Of a DNA stretch of 64,000 bases, positions 17,373-26,305 are shown piece by piece. The DNA lies in NCBI GenBank assembly GCA_038562375.1, contig JBCFAY010000012.1:36139-100138 (forward strand). The letters are read 5' to 3'. The notes below the pieces were generated by a model. The model did no database searches. It was not told the origin of the DNA and worked only from the letters and a program-made list of their open reading frames with translations. The DNA comes from JBCFAY01 sp038562375 (GTDB taxonomy: Bacteria; Bacillota; Clostridia; Christensenellales; CAG-138). The first letter of the stretch is position 1. Every line of letters begins with the position of its first letter. Made by a program: the position numbers and the translations under genes.

Positions 17373-17444
17373 GGAATGAATCCTCCTTTTTGAATTTATC
17401 GCAGTCCCGCGCCTTGCGGCCGCCTGCGCGGCCGGAAAGGCGCG

Positions 17445-19820
17445 TTACGAGCCGAATACCTGCTCGGCATAACGCACCGAGCCCATCGCGTCGGCGGAAT
17501 AGCAGTCCGCGCCGATTTTCGTAGCGTAACGCTCGGTGAGCACCGCGCCGCCGACCATGATCCTGCACTCAGGCGCCTGCTCGCGCAGCAGCTCGATGGT
17601 CTTTTCCATGCCCACGACCGTTGTCGTCATAAGCGCGCTAAGACCTACGAGCTTGATATCGTTGTCCTTTACGGCGTTGACGATCACCTCCGGCGAAACG
17701 TCCTTGCCAAGATCGAGCACGTCATAGCTGTAGTTCAATAGCAGCGCCTTGACGATATTCTTGCCGATATCGTGGATGTCGCCCTTGACGGTGGCGACGA
17801 CGATCCTTCCTTTTTTCTTCTGCACCTGACCGCTCTTGGCCATGTGCGCGCGGATGACGTCAAACGCAGTCTGCGCCGCCTCGCCGCTCATGAGCAATTG
17901 CGGCAGATACAGCTTGCTCTGTTCAAACCCCGCGCCGACCTCGTTGAGCGCCGGGACGAGCATTTCGTCGATGATCTCAAGCGGCGCGCGCGATAAAAGC
18001 TCCTTGGCGGCGGCTTTTGCGGCGCGCTCCTTCATGCCGTGAACAACGGCCTGGTAAAGGCCCATCGCTTCGTCCGGCTGCGCGGACTTCGGCTGCTGAT
18101 CGGAATACTTTGCGATATAGCCCATGCATTTTTCGTCCGCGCCGCACAGCGCGCGGGACGCATAGAACGCGGCGAGCATTTCGTCGGAATTCGGGTTGAT
18201 GATGGCGGCGGAAAGCCCCGCATGGATCGCCATCGTCAAAAACGCGGCATTGATGTGCTCGCGCGCGGGCAAGCCGAACGAGATGTTCGAAACACCGAGT
18301 ATCGTGCGCGCACCCAGCCGTTCGCGGATCATGCGCATCGTCTCGAGCGCGATCAGCGCGCTCTTCTTGCCGGTGCTGATCGCCATCGCAAGCGTGTCGA
18401 ACACCAGGTCCTTCTTCCCGAGCCCGTAGGTTTTGGCAACCTCGAGGATACGCTCGGCGATCGCAAAGCGCCCCTCTGCCGTATCGGGAATGCCGTTCTG
18501 GTCGAGCGTGAGTGCGATAACGGCCCCGCCGTATTTTTGCACGATCGGGAACACGCTGTGCGTGGACTCGGGCTTACCGTTCACGGAGTTGATCATGGGC
18601 TTGCCGTTGTAGCTGCGCACGGCGCGCTCGAGCGCCGCGACGTTCGAGGTGTCGATCTGAATCGGCGCGTTGCAGACGCTCTGCACACTCCTGATCACCT
18701 TTTCGAGCGTGGCGACCTCGTCGATGTCGGGAAGGCCCGTGTTGATATCGAGGGAACTCGCGCCGCCCTGCTGCTGTTTGAGCGCCTCGCGCATGATATA
18801 GTCCATATCCCCTTCGCGCATTGCCTCCCTAAAGCGCGGGTTGCCGTTGGGGTTGATGCGCTCGCCCACGATCACGGGGTCGTCCCCGATCATCACTGCG
18901 TGATCGTACGAGGAGATGACCGTCAGCTCCTTCTTTTCGATCGGCTCGGGCGCTCGCGTTTTCAAGCGGTTCACCATCGCCAAAATATGCTCCGGCGTCG
19001 TGCCGCAACAACCGCCGAGCACACATGCCCCATGCTCCGCGATGCGCTCCATCCACTGGGCAAACTCTTCAGGGCCGACGTCGTAAACCGTCTCCCCATT
19101 CCTCGTATCGGGCAGCCCGGCGTTCGGCTGAACGATCAGCGGGATGGACGCAAATTCCCTTAGCGCGTCGACCAGATCGACAAGCTGCTTCGGGCCGAGC
19201 GAGCAATTTACGCCCAAGGCATCCGCCCGGAGCCCTTCGAGCAGCGCCACGACGGCGGCCGCGTCTCCCCCCGTAAGGAGTTTACCGTTGCTTTGAAACG
19301 TCACCGTCGCGAACACCGGCAGTCCGGTCTGTTCCTTGGCGGCGAGCACGGCGGCTTTGAGCTCGAGCGTATCGCTCATCGTCTCGATGAACACAAGATC
19401 CGCGCCCGCTTCCTCGCCCGCCCTGCAGACCTCGCCGAAGAGCTCGACTGCAGTCTCAAATTCCAGGTCTCCGAGAGGCTTTAAAAGCCTGCCCAAAGGG
19501 CCGACGTCGAGCGCCACATACGCCTTTTTCCCGCTCTTTGCGATCGCCTCGCGCGCAAGGTTTACCGCGCTTGAAACAAGCTGCTGTACGCCGTAGGGCG
19601 TGTCCTTGAGCTTGAGCGCGTTCACGCCGAAGGTGTTCGCAGTGATGATATCGCTCCCGGCGTCAAGATATGCGCCGTGAATCCTTCTTAACTCCTCCGG
19701 ATGCTCAATATTCCATCCTTCCGGGAGCTCGCCCGCTTTCAGGCCCGCCTTATGAAGCATCGTGCCCATCGCGCCGTCGACAAACAGCAAACGCGGGCCC
19801 AGTTCGTCTCTGATACTCAC
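17445..19820 (-). CDS. metH: cobalamin-dependent methionine synthase without reactivation domain
   Basis: This 791-residue enzyme transfers methyl from methyltetrahydrofolate to homocysteine through cobalamin. Domains in order: homocysteine-binding barrel (1-300) with zinc cysteines in GVNCSLGP and GGCCGTTPEH; pterin-binding barrel (about 315-590); cobalamin cap and Rossmann domain with the DxHxxG signature GDIHDIGKN near residue 683. The C-terminal S-adenosylmethionine-dependent reactivation domain of E. coli MetH is absent; a separate gene directly upstream supplies it. It starts with GTG at 19820, overlapping the TGA of that gene (GTGA), with AAAGGA ahead. Coupled translation of the two parts is therefore likely. 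Confidence 0.93.
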   Translation of the reverse strand: MSIRDELGPRLLFVDGAMGTMLHKAGLKAGELPEGWNIEHPEELRRIHGAYLDAGSDIITANTFGVNALKLKDTPYGVQQLVSSAVNLAREAIAKSGKKAYVALDVGPLGRLLKPLGDLEFETAVELFGEVCRAGEEAGADLVFIETMSDTLELKAAVLAAKEQTGLPVFATVTFQSNGKLLTGGDAAAVVALLEGLRADALGVNCSLGPKQLVDLVDALREFASIPLIVQPNAGLPDTRNGETVYDVGPEEFAQWMERIAEHGACVLGGCCGTTPEHILAMVNRLKTRAPEPIEKKELTVISSYDHAVMIGDDPVIVGERINPNGNPRFREAMREGDMDYIMREALKQQQGGASSLDINTGLPDIDEVATLEKVIRSVQSVCNAPIQIDTSNVAALERAVRSYNGKPMINSVNGKPESTHSVFPIVQKYGGAVIALTLDQNGIPDTAEGRFAIAERILEVAKTYGLGKKDLVFDTLAMAISTGKKSALIALETMRMIRERLGARTILGVSNISFGLPAREHINAAFLTMAIHAGLSAAIINPNSDEMLAAFYASRALCGADEKCMGYIAKYSDQQPKSAQPDEAMGLYQAVVHGMKERAAKAAAKELLSRAPLEIIDEMLVPALNEVGAGFEQSKLYLPQLLMSGEAAQTAFDVIRAHMAKSGQVQKKKGRIVVATVKGDIHDIGKNIVKALLLNYSYDVLDLGKDVSPEVIVNAVKDNDIKLVGLSALMTTTVVGMEKTIELLREQAPECRIMVGGAVLTERYATKIGADCYSADAMGSVRYAEQVFGS

Positions 19821-20461
19821 TGTTGTTCCTTTCTGAACCTGCACGAAAGCAGGCCGCATTCGCCGCATTTGTTCCATTGTTCCGTGCGGAGCCCCTCGTA
19901 TATCCCGATCGCGCCCGCGATGGATTTCGCGGGCACCAGCATTGAATTCTCGGTAAGCGCGAGCCCGATCCTGTGCGCCTGCGCCAGCTTGAGGACCCGC
20001 TCGAGGTCCTCCAGGCTCCAGTCGCCATAGCCCGGGCAGAAGCGCGGCGTCAGCGCGAGGGAGCATTCGGTCAGCCCATTGTTGATTTCATTGTGCCACG
20101 CGTTGAGCTCGTCCTCTAAAACAGCGTTCGCAGCCGCCTCCAGGATCACCGCACGGCTCATCTCCAGCAGGCTTTCGCGCGCGATGAGCCGGTCCACCTC
20201 AGCGCCGAGCGTCGCCGCGAAAAACAGGGCTTCCCTGCAGCCCTCCATGCGTTTTTTGAGCGAGCGGCTGATGAGCGCGACGCCGTCGGCCTCGATCCCA
20301 TCCTCCGCCAAATCGATATAGAGGCGCCGGTACAGCACGCGAAAATTGACCGCGGCCTTCATCTCCCGCAGCGCAAGCTCGGCAAGCGGCAGCAGCGCCT
20401 CGGCGCCCTCGCGCTGCCCTTTGGCAAGGTGATAAAGAACGTCCTCGGCCTTAACCGCCAT
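19817..20461 (-). CDS. stand-alone methionine synthase reactivation-domain protein
   Basis: This 214-residue protein resembles the activation domain of MetH, which binds S-adenosylmethionine and reductively remethylates inactive cob(II)alamin. The family motif R-x-x-x-G-Y appears as RFCPGYGDW, followed by the conserved LTENSMLVPAKSIAGAIGI segment. The C-terminus adds CGECGLLSCRF, a C-x2-C-x4-C cluster that could hold a metal or an Fe-S centre and supply electrons; that is inference. It overlaps metH by four bases, so the two products together replace one full-length enzyme. Its promoter region is shared with divergent mgtC and holds a 7-1-7 palindrome. Confidence 0.87.
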   Translation of the reverse strand: MAVKAEDVLYHLAKGQREGAEALLPLAELALREMKAAVNFRVLYRRLYIDLAEDGIEADGVALISRSLKKRMEGCREALFFAATLGAEVDRLIARESLLEMSRAVILEAAANAVLEDELNAWHNEINNGLTECSLALTPRFCPGYGDWSLEDLERVLKLAQAHRIGLALTENSMLVPAKSIAGAIGIYEGLRTEQWNKCGECGLLSCRFRKEQQ

Positions 20462-20510
20462 GTAGCTACCATCCCTGTATATTGCTCCGCGGTTGTCTCC
20501 GCGTTTTAAT

Positions 20511-20525
20511 TATGATATTATCATA
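20511..20525. promoter_or_regulatory. 7-1-7 palindrome in the divergent metH/mgtC promoter region
   Basis: TATGATATTATCATA is a perfect 7-1-7 inverted repeat, the format of Fur-family boxes. It lies 50 bases upstream of the reactivation-protein gene and 60 upstream of mgtC. A Fur, Zur or PerR regulator could bind it; this is inference from symmetry only. Confidence 0.4.
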
Positions 20526-20584
20526 AGCACAATGGAAGGGCAATAAAGGTATAGGGAATTCTGGCAACGCTGGAGGAATGAACC

Positions 20585-21271
20585 ATGGCGGATTGGATTG
20601 CGCCGCTACAGCTTTCGGAGCTAAACGAGCTTACCATTGTCGTTCGCCTCGTTCTCTCCGCACTATTAAGCGGAGTACTGGGCTTTGAGCGCACGCAAAA
20701 GCGCCGCCCCGCCGGATTTCGCACTTACATGCTCGTGAGCATCGGCGCGACGCTCGTGATGATCACGGGGGAATTCCTCGCCAAGTCGCTCGGCGGCGAT
20801 GCCGCCCGCCTGGGCGCGCAGGTCATCAGCGGCATCGGCTTCATCGGAGCCGGGACCATCATGATGACCGGGCATCAGCAGATCAAGGGCCTTACAACCG
20901 CGGCGGGCCTCTGGGCCGCCGCCTGCATGGGGCTTGCCGTGGGAGCGGGATTGTATTTCGCGGCCATTATCACGTTTGTTCTGCTTGCGCTCGTCATGAT
21001 ACTCGCGGAACGCCTGCAGGGTAAATTCATCGCGCGCTCTAAACACATGCGCGTTTACATCATTCTTGATAAGTTCGAATGCCTTCATAAGTTTTTGAAT
21101 TACGTGCGCAGCCATGGCATCTCCGTCGACGATTTTAACCTTAACAGCACGGACAGCCACGAAGGGATAGGCGTCACCTGCGAACTGGGATTTAAAGAGA
21201 AGCGCGCTCATTCTCAGGTGATCGAGCTGCTTTCACAGTTTGAAGGCGTCGCGTTTCTTGAGGAGTTTTAG
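20585..21271 (+). CDS. mgtC: MgtC/SapB-family membrane protein
   Basis: This 228-residue protein has an N-terminal membrane domain of about four to five helices with the family signatures GVLGFERTQKRRPAGFRTYMLVSIG and ISGIGFIGAGTIM, followed by a soluble C-terminal ACT-like domain (about 150-228). MgtC proteins are linked to magnesium homeostasis and regulation of membrane ATPase activity. GGAGG nine bases ahead supports the ATG. It is divergent from the methionine synthase pair and has no partner gene downstream. Confidence 0.9.
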   Translation: MADWIAPLQLSELNELTIVVRLVLSALLSGVLGFERTQKRRPAGFRTYMLVSIGATLVMITGEFLAKSLGGDAARLGAQVISGIGFIGAGTIMMTGHQQIKGLTTAAGLWAAACMGLAVGAGLYFAAIITFVLLALVMILAERLQGKFIARSKHMRVYIILDKFECLHKFLNYVRSHGISVDDFNLNSTDSHEGIGVTCELGFKEKRAHSQVIELLSQFEGVAFLEEF

Positions 21272-21365
21272 GCGCCGAATTTGTACCCATATAGGTAACA
21301 CAAGGCGACGGTTTGGGGTGCGCCATTTACCTATGATATGATATATGAAAAGGTAATGCAGGTGA

Positions 21366-21458
21366 ACAATATTCCACGATTATTTGATTTTAAAGGCCAT
21401 TGGCGGGATTTCACAGCGTCAGATTGCTAGAATTCTTGGAGTGGCACCCAATCTTGTC
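21366..21458 (+). pseudogene. fragment of an IS21-type transposase N-terminus
   Basis: A short stretch encodes DYLILKAIGGISQRQIAR and then ILGVAPNLV, very like the helix-turn-helix that opens IstA-type transposases. A start-like ATG with AAAAGG lies just upstream but in another frame, so at least one frameshift separates them. The frame then dies. It is a decayed insertion sequence remnant in the spacer between mgtC and the sugar importer. Confidence 0.5.
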
Positions 21459-21980
21459 TTCAGAACATAAATGGCGCACGAGAACCCTTTGAACCGCTGA
21501 ATCCCTTTGAACCTCTATCGTCAATAGCCCGAAAGAAATCCCGTGAAAGACTTTTGAAATGCAATTCTCCAACTTCGTCAAAAAGACTTGACTCTGGAAA
21601 ATCCTGGGTATAAGATGAACATGTATTTATAGATAGGCGGCGCCGCAACGGTATGCGGCGTATATAATCGGTTCATACGAATTTGTTGCACGATTAAGCA
21701 GCTTCAGGCCAGGATAATTGAATATTTGGGTACTACCAACGGGCTTTGTGTGGTGGGATAGGCGTTGCGCCTGTCTGGAAGCGGTATAGTTACTGCATTG
21801 ACGGCGAGCTCTGGCTAGGTATATTGGCATTGCATCGGTGCTAAAAGTGCATCGTTGCGGTTTGATATGCAGGCCGGGGCACGCTTTTATTGTACTACAT
21901 TGTATAAGCTGAGCGGCCCCTCAAGCACTGGAGGAGCCAACACGCTTCTGGATATTACGAAAAGGGGGGAATATTAGAAA
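21459..21980. other. gene-free spacer before the sugar importer
   Basis: About 520 bases with stop codons in all frames at short intervals and lower GC than the flanking genes. I see no RNA gene or complete insertion sequence. It probably contains decayed transposon sequence plus the promoter of the ABC importer, which I could not locate. Confidence 0.4.
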
Positions 21981-22922
21981 TTGGAAACGAAGTCGATATC
22001 GCGGCCGTGGCTGCGCTCGGCTCGGAGGGCTTTGCCGCCGCCCAGCGCTCAGCTTCGGCGCCCACATATAAAAAAAGGCATGAAGATTGCGCTGTTCCTT
22101 GCCCCAATTCTGATTTTTACGATCCTTTTTATATACTATCCTTTTATTAAAAACATCATCAATAGCTTCTGCACGGTAAATGAAAAGGGTAATATCACCG
22201 GCTTTATCGGTCTGGATAATTATGCCTACGTATTCGGACGCAGCGATTTCCAAAAGGCGGTTTTGAATACGCTGCTCATCACGGCCATCAATGTGCCCGT
22301 CACGTTGTTCGTCACTATTTCTCTGGCGTTGATTGCAACCAAAAGGCGCCGTTTCAGTTCGGTTTATGAAACATTGTTCACCATGCCGATGTCGGTATCC
22401 ATGTCGGCGGCATGTATGGTGTTTAAATCCATGTTCAGTCCCACGCTCGGATTCATCAACGCGTTCTTCGGGAGCAACCTGGGCTGGTTTGAGAGCCGTA
22501 CCACCGCTATTTATACGGTGATCATACTGACGGTTTGGATGGGCATCGGTTTCGACTTTCTGCTGTTCCAGTCGGCGCTGCGCGGGATACCCAACCATGT
22601 AATGGAGGCAGCCAGGCTCGATGGCGCGGGTTTCTTCAAACGCCTGTTCAAGATCCAGCTGCCCATGATCTCGCCCACCATCCTTTATGTGGTCTGTACC
22701 AACACCGTGCTCGCCATGATGTGCTCGGGGCCTATGATCATCATCACCCAGGGCGGGCCCTCGCGATCTACCACCACATTGATGTATATGATGTTCGCGT
22801 CGGGATACGGCAGCTCCAACTACAGCCTGGCGGCGGTTGTCAGCCTGGTGGCTTTCGCTCTTACGCTCAGCTTTACGGTCCTCGCGTTTGTATTTGAGCG
22901 AAAGAAGGTGCATTATCAGTGA
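21981..22922 (+). CDS. carbohydrate ABC importer permease, MalF/UgpA type
   Basis: This 313-residue membrane protein has about six helices and the EAA loop EAARLDGAGFFKRLFKIQLPMISP through which CUT1-family permeases contact the ATPase. TTG at 21981 follows a strong AAGGGGGGA ribosome binding site; the first ~30 residues are basic and Pro/Arg-rich. It overlaps the second permease by four bases (GTGA). No ATPase gene is in the cluster, so a shared MsmK/UgpC-type ATPase encoded elsewhere is expected, which is common in Firmicutes. The sugar is not deducible. Confidence 0.9.
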   Translation: METKSISRPWLRSARRALPPPSAQLRRPHIKKGMKIALFLAPILIFTILFIYYPFIKNIINSFCTVNEKGNITGFIGLDNYAYVFGRSDFQKAVLNTLLITAINVPVTLFVTISLALIATKRRRFSSVYETLFTMPMSVSMSAACMVFKSMFSPTLGFINAFFGSNLGWFESRTTAIYTVIILTVWMGIGFDFLLFQSALRGIPNHVMEAARLDGAGFFKRLFKIQLPMISPTILYVVCTNTVLAMMCSGPMIIITQGGPSRSTTTLMYMMFASGYGSSNYSLAAVVSLVAFALTLSFTVLAFVFERKKVHYQ

Positions 22923-23752
22923 CAAATCGCATAAAAAGGCGCGTGGGCGATTCCGTCGTTACAGTCATCGCGATCTGCATCGGTCTGATTCTGATTTTTC
23001 CCATCATATACTGCGTGCTCGGCGCGTTCAAGACGCCTGCGGAGTTCATGTCATCCAAACTTCTGCCGGGCAGCTTCGCTTATATGGAGAACTTCACCAA
23101 TGCCTTGAACCAGGCGCCCCTGTTGCGCTACATGGTGAACTCCTTCATCGTGGCGTTATTTGGTACCGTGATCCGGCTGGTTCTGTCCGTCATGGCGGCT
23201 TATGTGTTCGCGCATTATGAGTTTCGGCTGAAAAATCTCTGCTTTTTCCTCGTGCTGGGCACCATGATGATGCCGGGAGATATTTTACTGGTCACCAACT
23301 ATATGACGGTATCCAAGCTGGGCCTTTTAAACAGCTACCTTGGTATGTGCATCGTCTCCTTTGTCAGCGCCAGCCAAATGTTCATGCTGCGCCAGCGGTT
23401 CCTTTCCGTACCGCGCGATATGCGGCATGCGGCCATGATCGACGGCTGCGGGGATGTGCGCTATATCCTCACCGTACTGATGCCCATTTGCAAGCCGGTC
23501 ATCACCACGCTGTTCGTACAGAGCTTCATCACGCTGTGGAACACCTACCTGTGGCCGTTGATCGTTACCGCCAGCAGTTCGGAGATGCGCACCATCATGG
23601 TGGGCATCACGAAGCTCAATTCGTGGGAGGACACCAATTACGAGCTGGTGCTCGCTGGCGTGGCGATCTCGCTGATCCCGTCGCTTCTGTTGTTCCTGGG
23701 CATGCGCCGCAACATGCGCAAGGGTGGGATGGACGGCGCGCTGGTAGGCTAA
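22919..23752 (+). CDS. carbohydrate ABC importer permease, MalG/UgpE type
   Basis: This 277-residue membrane partner of the preceding permease has six predicted helices and the EAA-like loop HAAMIDGCGDVRYILTVLMPICKP. In this loop the usual EAA reads HAA. It starts with GTG overlapping the stop of the first permease, consistent with translational coupling. The conserved PxEF near residue 40 and the late SLIPSLLLFLGMRR segment fit the CUT1 family. Confidence 0.9.
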   Translation: MTNRIKRRVGDSVVTVIAICIGLILIFPIIYCVLGAFKTPAEFMSSKLLPGSFAYMENFTNALNQAPLLRYMVNSFIVALFGTVIRLVLSVMAAYVFAHYEFRLKNLCFFLVLGTMMMPGDILLVTNYMTVSKLGLLNSYLGMCIVSFVSASQMFMLRQRFLSVPRDMRHAAMIDGCGDVRYILTVLMPICKPVITTLFVQSFITLWNTYLWPLIVTASSSEMRTIMVGITKLNSWEDTNYELVLAGVAISLIPSLLLFLGMRRNMRKGGMDGALVG

Positions 23753-23840
23753 TACGCCATATTGCATGAGGAACTGTCGGCAAGCCCACCTGTTCTGAAT
23801 GCCTTGATATATGGAAATGAATAATTATGGAGGGAAACAG

Positions 23841-25241
23841 ATGAAAAAGAATATGCAAAAAATCTTGGTGTTGTTCCTTGTAATCGTCATGCTTAGCCTT
23901 ACGGCTTGCAGCAGCCCGACGAATACCCCCGCGGATACCACCGCGCCCGCGGTTACCGCCCCCCCTGCCGACGTACCCGAAAAGCCTGAGTCCTTGTTGG
24001 GTACAAAGGATGTCACCATCAACTTCTGGCACTGCGCTTCCGATGAAGCCGGTGTGCTGATGGACAAGTACATTAAGGAGTTCAACGAGACCAACGAGTA
24101 TGGGATCACCGTGAACGCGATCTATCAGGGACAGTATTCCGATGCGACTACGCTGCTTAAGACCATCCTCTCCGCTGAGAACTATAGCGAGCTGCCCGAC
24201 GTCATGCAGATGGACGCCACCGGCAAGGTGCCCTACTTCAACTCCACAAAGGCCTATACCGTGGACGCCGCGCTCGCGGATCATCCGGATGATGCGTTCC
24301 TCTCCAACTACCTGACCGTCGCTATGGGCAACTGGCAGTTCTCCGGTGCTCAGCTGGGCCTGCCCTTTGCCACCTCCACCAGCGTCACCTATTACAATAA
24401 GAACCTGCTCACCCAAGCCGGTTGGGACAAGGCTCCCGATACCTTCGCGGATGTAGTCGCCCTGTACAATGATATGCAGGCGGCCGGCATGGCACAGAAG
24501 GTGCTGCAGAGCGTCCCGAACTCCCCCTCGCTGACCAACTGGATCGGCCAGCTGGGCAGCTATGTGGTGGACCAGAGTAACGGTACAGGCGGCAACGCCA
24601 GCAAGCTGGTGTGCATTGAAAACGGCACGCTGGCCAAGTTCCTCACAGAGTGGAAAGCAATGTATGACGCCGGCGCGATCCTGAACGAGGACGCCTCAAT
24701 CGACCTGTTCATCGCGGGCGACGTGGCGCTGCTAGCGAACTCCTCCTCCAACATCGCCCCCATCATCGAAAAGGTCGGCGGCGCATTTGAGGTGGGCGTA
24801 AGCAACTACCTGCGTGTGAGCAGCGACGCTGCCTATGGTGCGACGGTGTCCGGGTCCTGCGTGGCTATGTTCGATTCCGGGGACGCCCTGCGTAAGGAGG
24901 CTTCCTGGTACTTCATGCAGTACCTGACTTCCGGCGATGTGCAGGCGGACTTCGCGGCCAATACCGGTTACATCCCCGCCAACGTGGCGGCGCTGGAAAA
25001 AGATGTTTACAAGAACGTTACGGTTGAGTATCCGCAGTATGCCGTGGCCTATGAGCAGCTGACCAATACGCCTGCGGACATGCGCAGCATCACGGTTGGC
25101 CCCTCCAAAGACTTCTACTATGCCATAATGCAGTGCTCCTCCGACATGCTTGAGCAGAACCAGACGGTGGAAGAGACCGTTGGGATCATGGCCGATGAGC
25201 TGAACAATCTACTCGCCGAGTATGCGCGCAGCAACCCGTAA
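23841..25241 (+). CDS. sugar-binding lipoprotein of the ABC importer
   Basis: This 466-residue extracellular solute-binding protein (family 1) captures the carbohydrate for the two permeases just upstream. The signal peptide ends in lipobox LTAC at about residue 20, followed by a Thr/Pro/Ala-rich tether. The mature part begins with VTINFWHCASDE, typical of CUT1 receptors. GGAGGGAAACAG places the start at ATG 23841, not the in-frame ATG at 23811. A terminator-like hairpin follows the stop, which may let this receptor be made in excess over the isomerase gene downstream. Confidence 0.92.
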   Translation: MKKNMQKILVLFLVIVMLSLTACSSPTNTPADTTAPAVTAPPADVPEKPESLLGTKDVTINFWHCASDEAGVLMDKYIKEFNETNEYGITVNAIYQGQYSDATTLLKTILSAENYSELPDVMQMDATGKVPYFNSTKAYTVDAALADHPDDAFLSNYLTVAMGNWQFSGAQLGLPFATSTSVTYYNKNLLTQAGWDKAPDTFADVVALYNDMQAAGMAQKVLQSVPNSPSLTNWIGQLGSYVVDQSNGTGGNASKLVCIENGTLAKFLTEWKAMYDAGAILNEDASIDLFIAGDVALLANSSSNIAPIIEKVGGAFEVGVSNYLRVSSDAAYGATVSGSCVAMFDSGDALRKEASWYFMQYLTSGDVQADFAANTGYIPANVAALEKDVYKNVTVEYPQYAVAYEQLTNTPADMRSITVGPSKDFYYAIMQCSSDMLEQNQTVEETVGIMADELNNLLAEYARSNP

Positions 25242-25287
25242 GGTCCGGGAACAACTGTAACGAAGACCCTGCGGACGCAGGTTGAGT

Positions 25288-25321
25288 GAGAGCCTACTGC
25301 AACGCGGCAGGCTCTCTCTTT
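25288..25321 (+). terminator. hairpin between receptor and isomerase genes
   Basis: GAGAGCCT pairs with AGGCTCTC across a 13-base loop and is followed by TCTTT. It lies 46 bases after the receptor stop and only 20 before the isomerase start, so it probably attenuates rather than ends the operon. Confidence 0.6.
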
Positions 25322-25340
25322 CAATAACGAAAGGACAGCT

Positions 25341-26243
25341 ATGGAGATTTCTACTTCTACGAATATATGCGCCTTTCAGGCCGGACAGGAACGCAACCCC
25401 CTTGAATTTTGCATCGCGGAATGCGCAAAGGCAGGCTATAAGGTGCTGGATATCAACTTCTGCGAGGCGATGAACCCGAATTCACGCATGCGCGGCGACA
25501 ATTGGGAGGATTACGTGCGCGATATCGGGGCCGTTGGCAAGCGCTGGGGCGTCATCTTCAGACAGTCCCATCTCCCGTACTACGATATCTTTGCGGATAA
25601 CGACTCCGATAAAGTAAAGACCATGGAGGAGCTGATCCGCCGCTCTATAATCGCCTCCGCCATGCTGGGCGTGGAATGGACCGTCACCCATCCCGGTACG
25701 GTCTATTCGGCCGGGCCTGATATGTCGGTTTCGCTTGAACGTAATGTGGAATACTATTCGGTACATGTGGAAACAGCGCGGAAATGCGGAATGGGTATCG
25801 CGCTGGAGAACGAATTCGAATACAGATCGGCTCCCTACCAGCATATGTTCTGTGCGTCTGCGTATGAACTGGTGCAACTGGTGGACTCCTTGGGCGATCC
25901 GAAGCATGTGGGCGTCTGCTATGACTTCGGCCACGGGAACCTGGTGGGCGGCTTCCACAGGCAGAGCCTGAACATCATCGGCCAGCGCCTGCAAGCCATC
26001 CATGTGCAGGATAACCACGGCCTGGATGACGAACACCTGATGCCCTTCCATGGGAACATCAATTGGGAGGATGCAATGGCGGGCCTTGCCGATATCGATT
26101 ACAAGGGCGACCTGACCTATGAGATCCAGGAATTCGGGCGGTACTTCCCCAACGACCGGAAATACCTGGTGATAGAGTATTCTCTGCGGGTGGGGCAGGT
26201 GCTGGTGGAGATGTTCGAGAACGCCCGAGCAACGCGGCAATAA
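25341..26243 (+). CDS. sugar phosphate isomerase/epimerase-like TIM-barrel protein
   Basis: This 300-residue protein belongs to the AP-endonuclease-2-like barrel family that includes xylose isomerase-like and inositol catabolism enzymes. Visible metal-site segments are GIALENEFE (Glu), VGVCYDFGHGN (Asp, His), AIHVQDNHGL (His) and LTYEIQEF (Glu). GAAAGGACAGCT precedes the ATG. It is the last gene of the carbohydrate importer cluster and likely starts catabolism of the imported sugar. The substrate cannot be named from sequence. Confidence 0.85.
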   Translation: MEISTSTNICAFQAGQERNPLEFCIAECAKAGYKVLDINFCEAMNPNSRMRGDNWEDYVRDIGAVGKRWGVIFRQSHLPYYDIFADNDSDKVKTMEELIRRSIIASAMLGVEWTVTHPGTVYSAGPDMSVSLERNVEYYSVHVETARKCGMGIALENEFEYRSAPYQHMFCASAYELVQLVDSLGDPKHVGVCYDFGHGNLVGGFHRQSLNIIGQRLQAIHVQDNHGLDDEHLMPFHGNINWEDAMAGLADIDYKGDLTYEIQEFGRYFPNDRKYLVIEYSLRVGQVLVEMFENARATRQ

Positions 26244-26257
26244 CGAAACAGCGCATG

Positions 26258-26288
26258 CGAAAAGGGCTATGAAAACCCGTTTTTGCCG
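26258..26288. terminator. possible terminator between convergent isomerase and ptsI genes
   Basis: GCGAAAAGGG and CCCGTTTTTGC can pair with one bulge around CTATGAAAA. It sits between two converging genes. The stem is modest, so confidence is limited. Confidence 0.4.
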
Positions 26289-26305
26289 TGACGAAGGATA
26301 CACTC

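Noticed and set aside
18039..19163. Plus-strand frame of 374 codons within metH
   Set aside because: Antisense to a highly conserved enzyme; its composition is rich in Arg and His as expected for a shadow.
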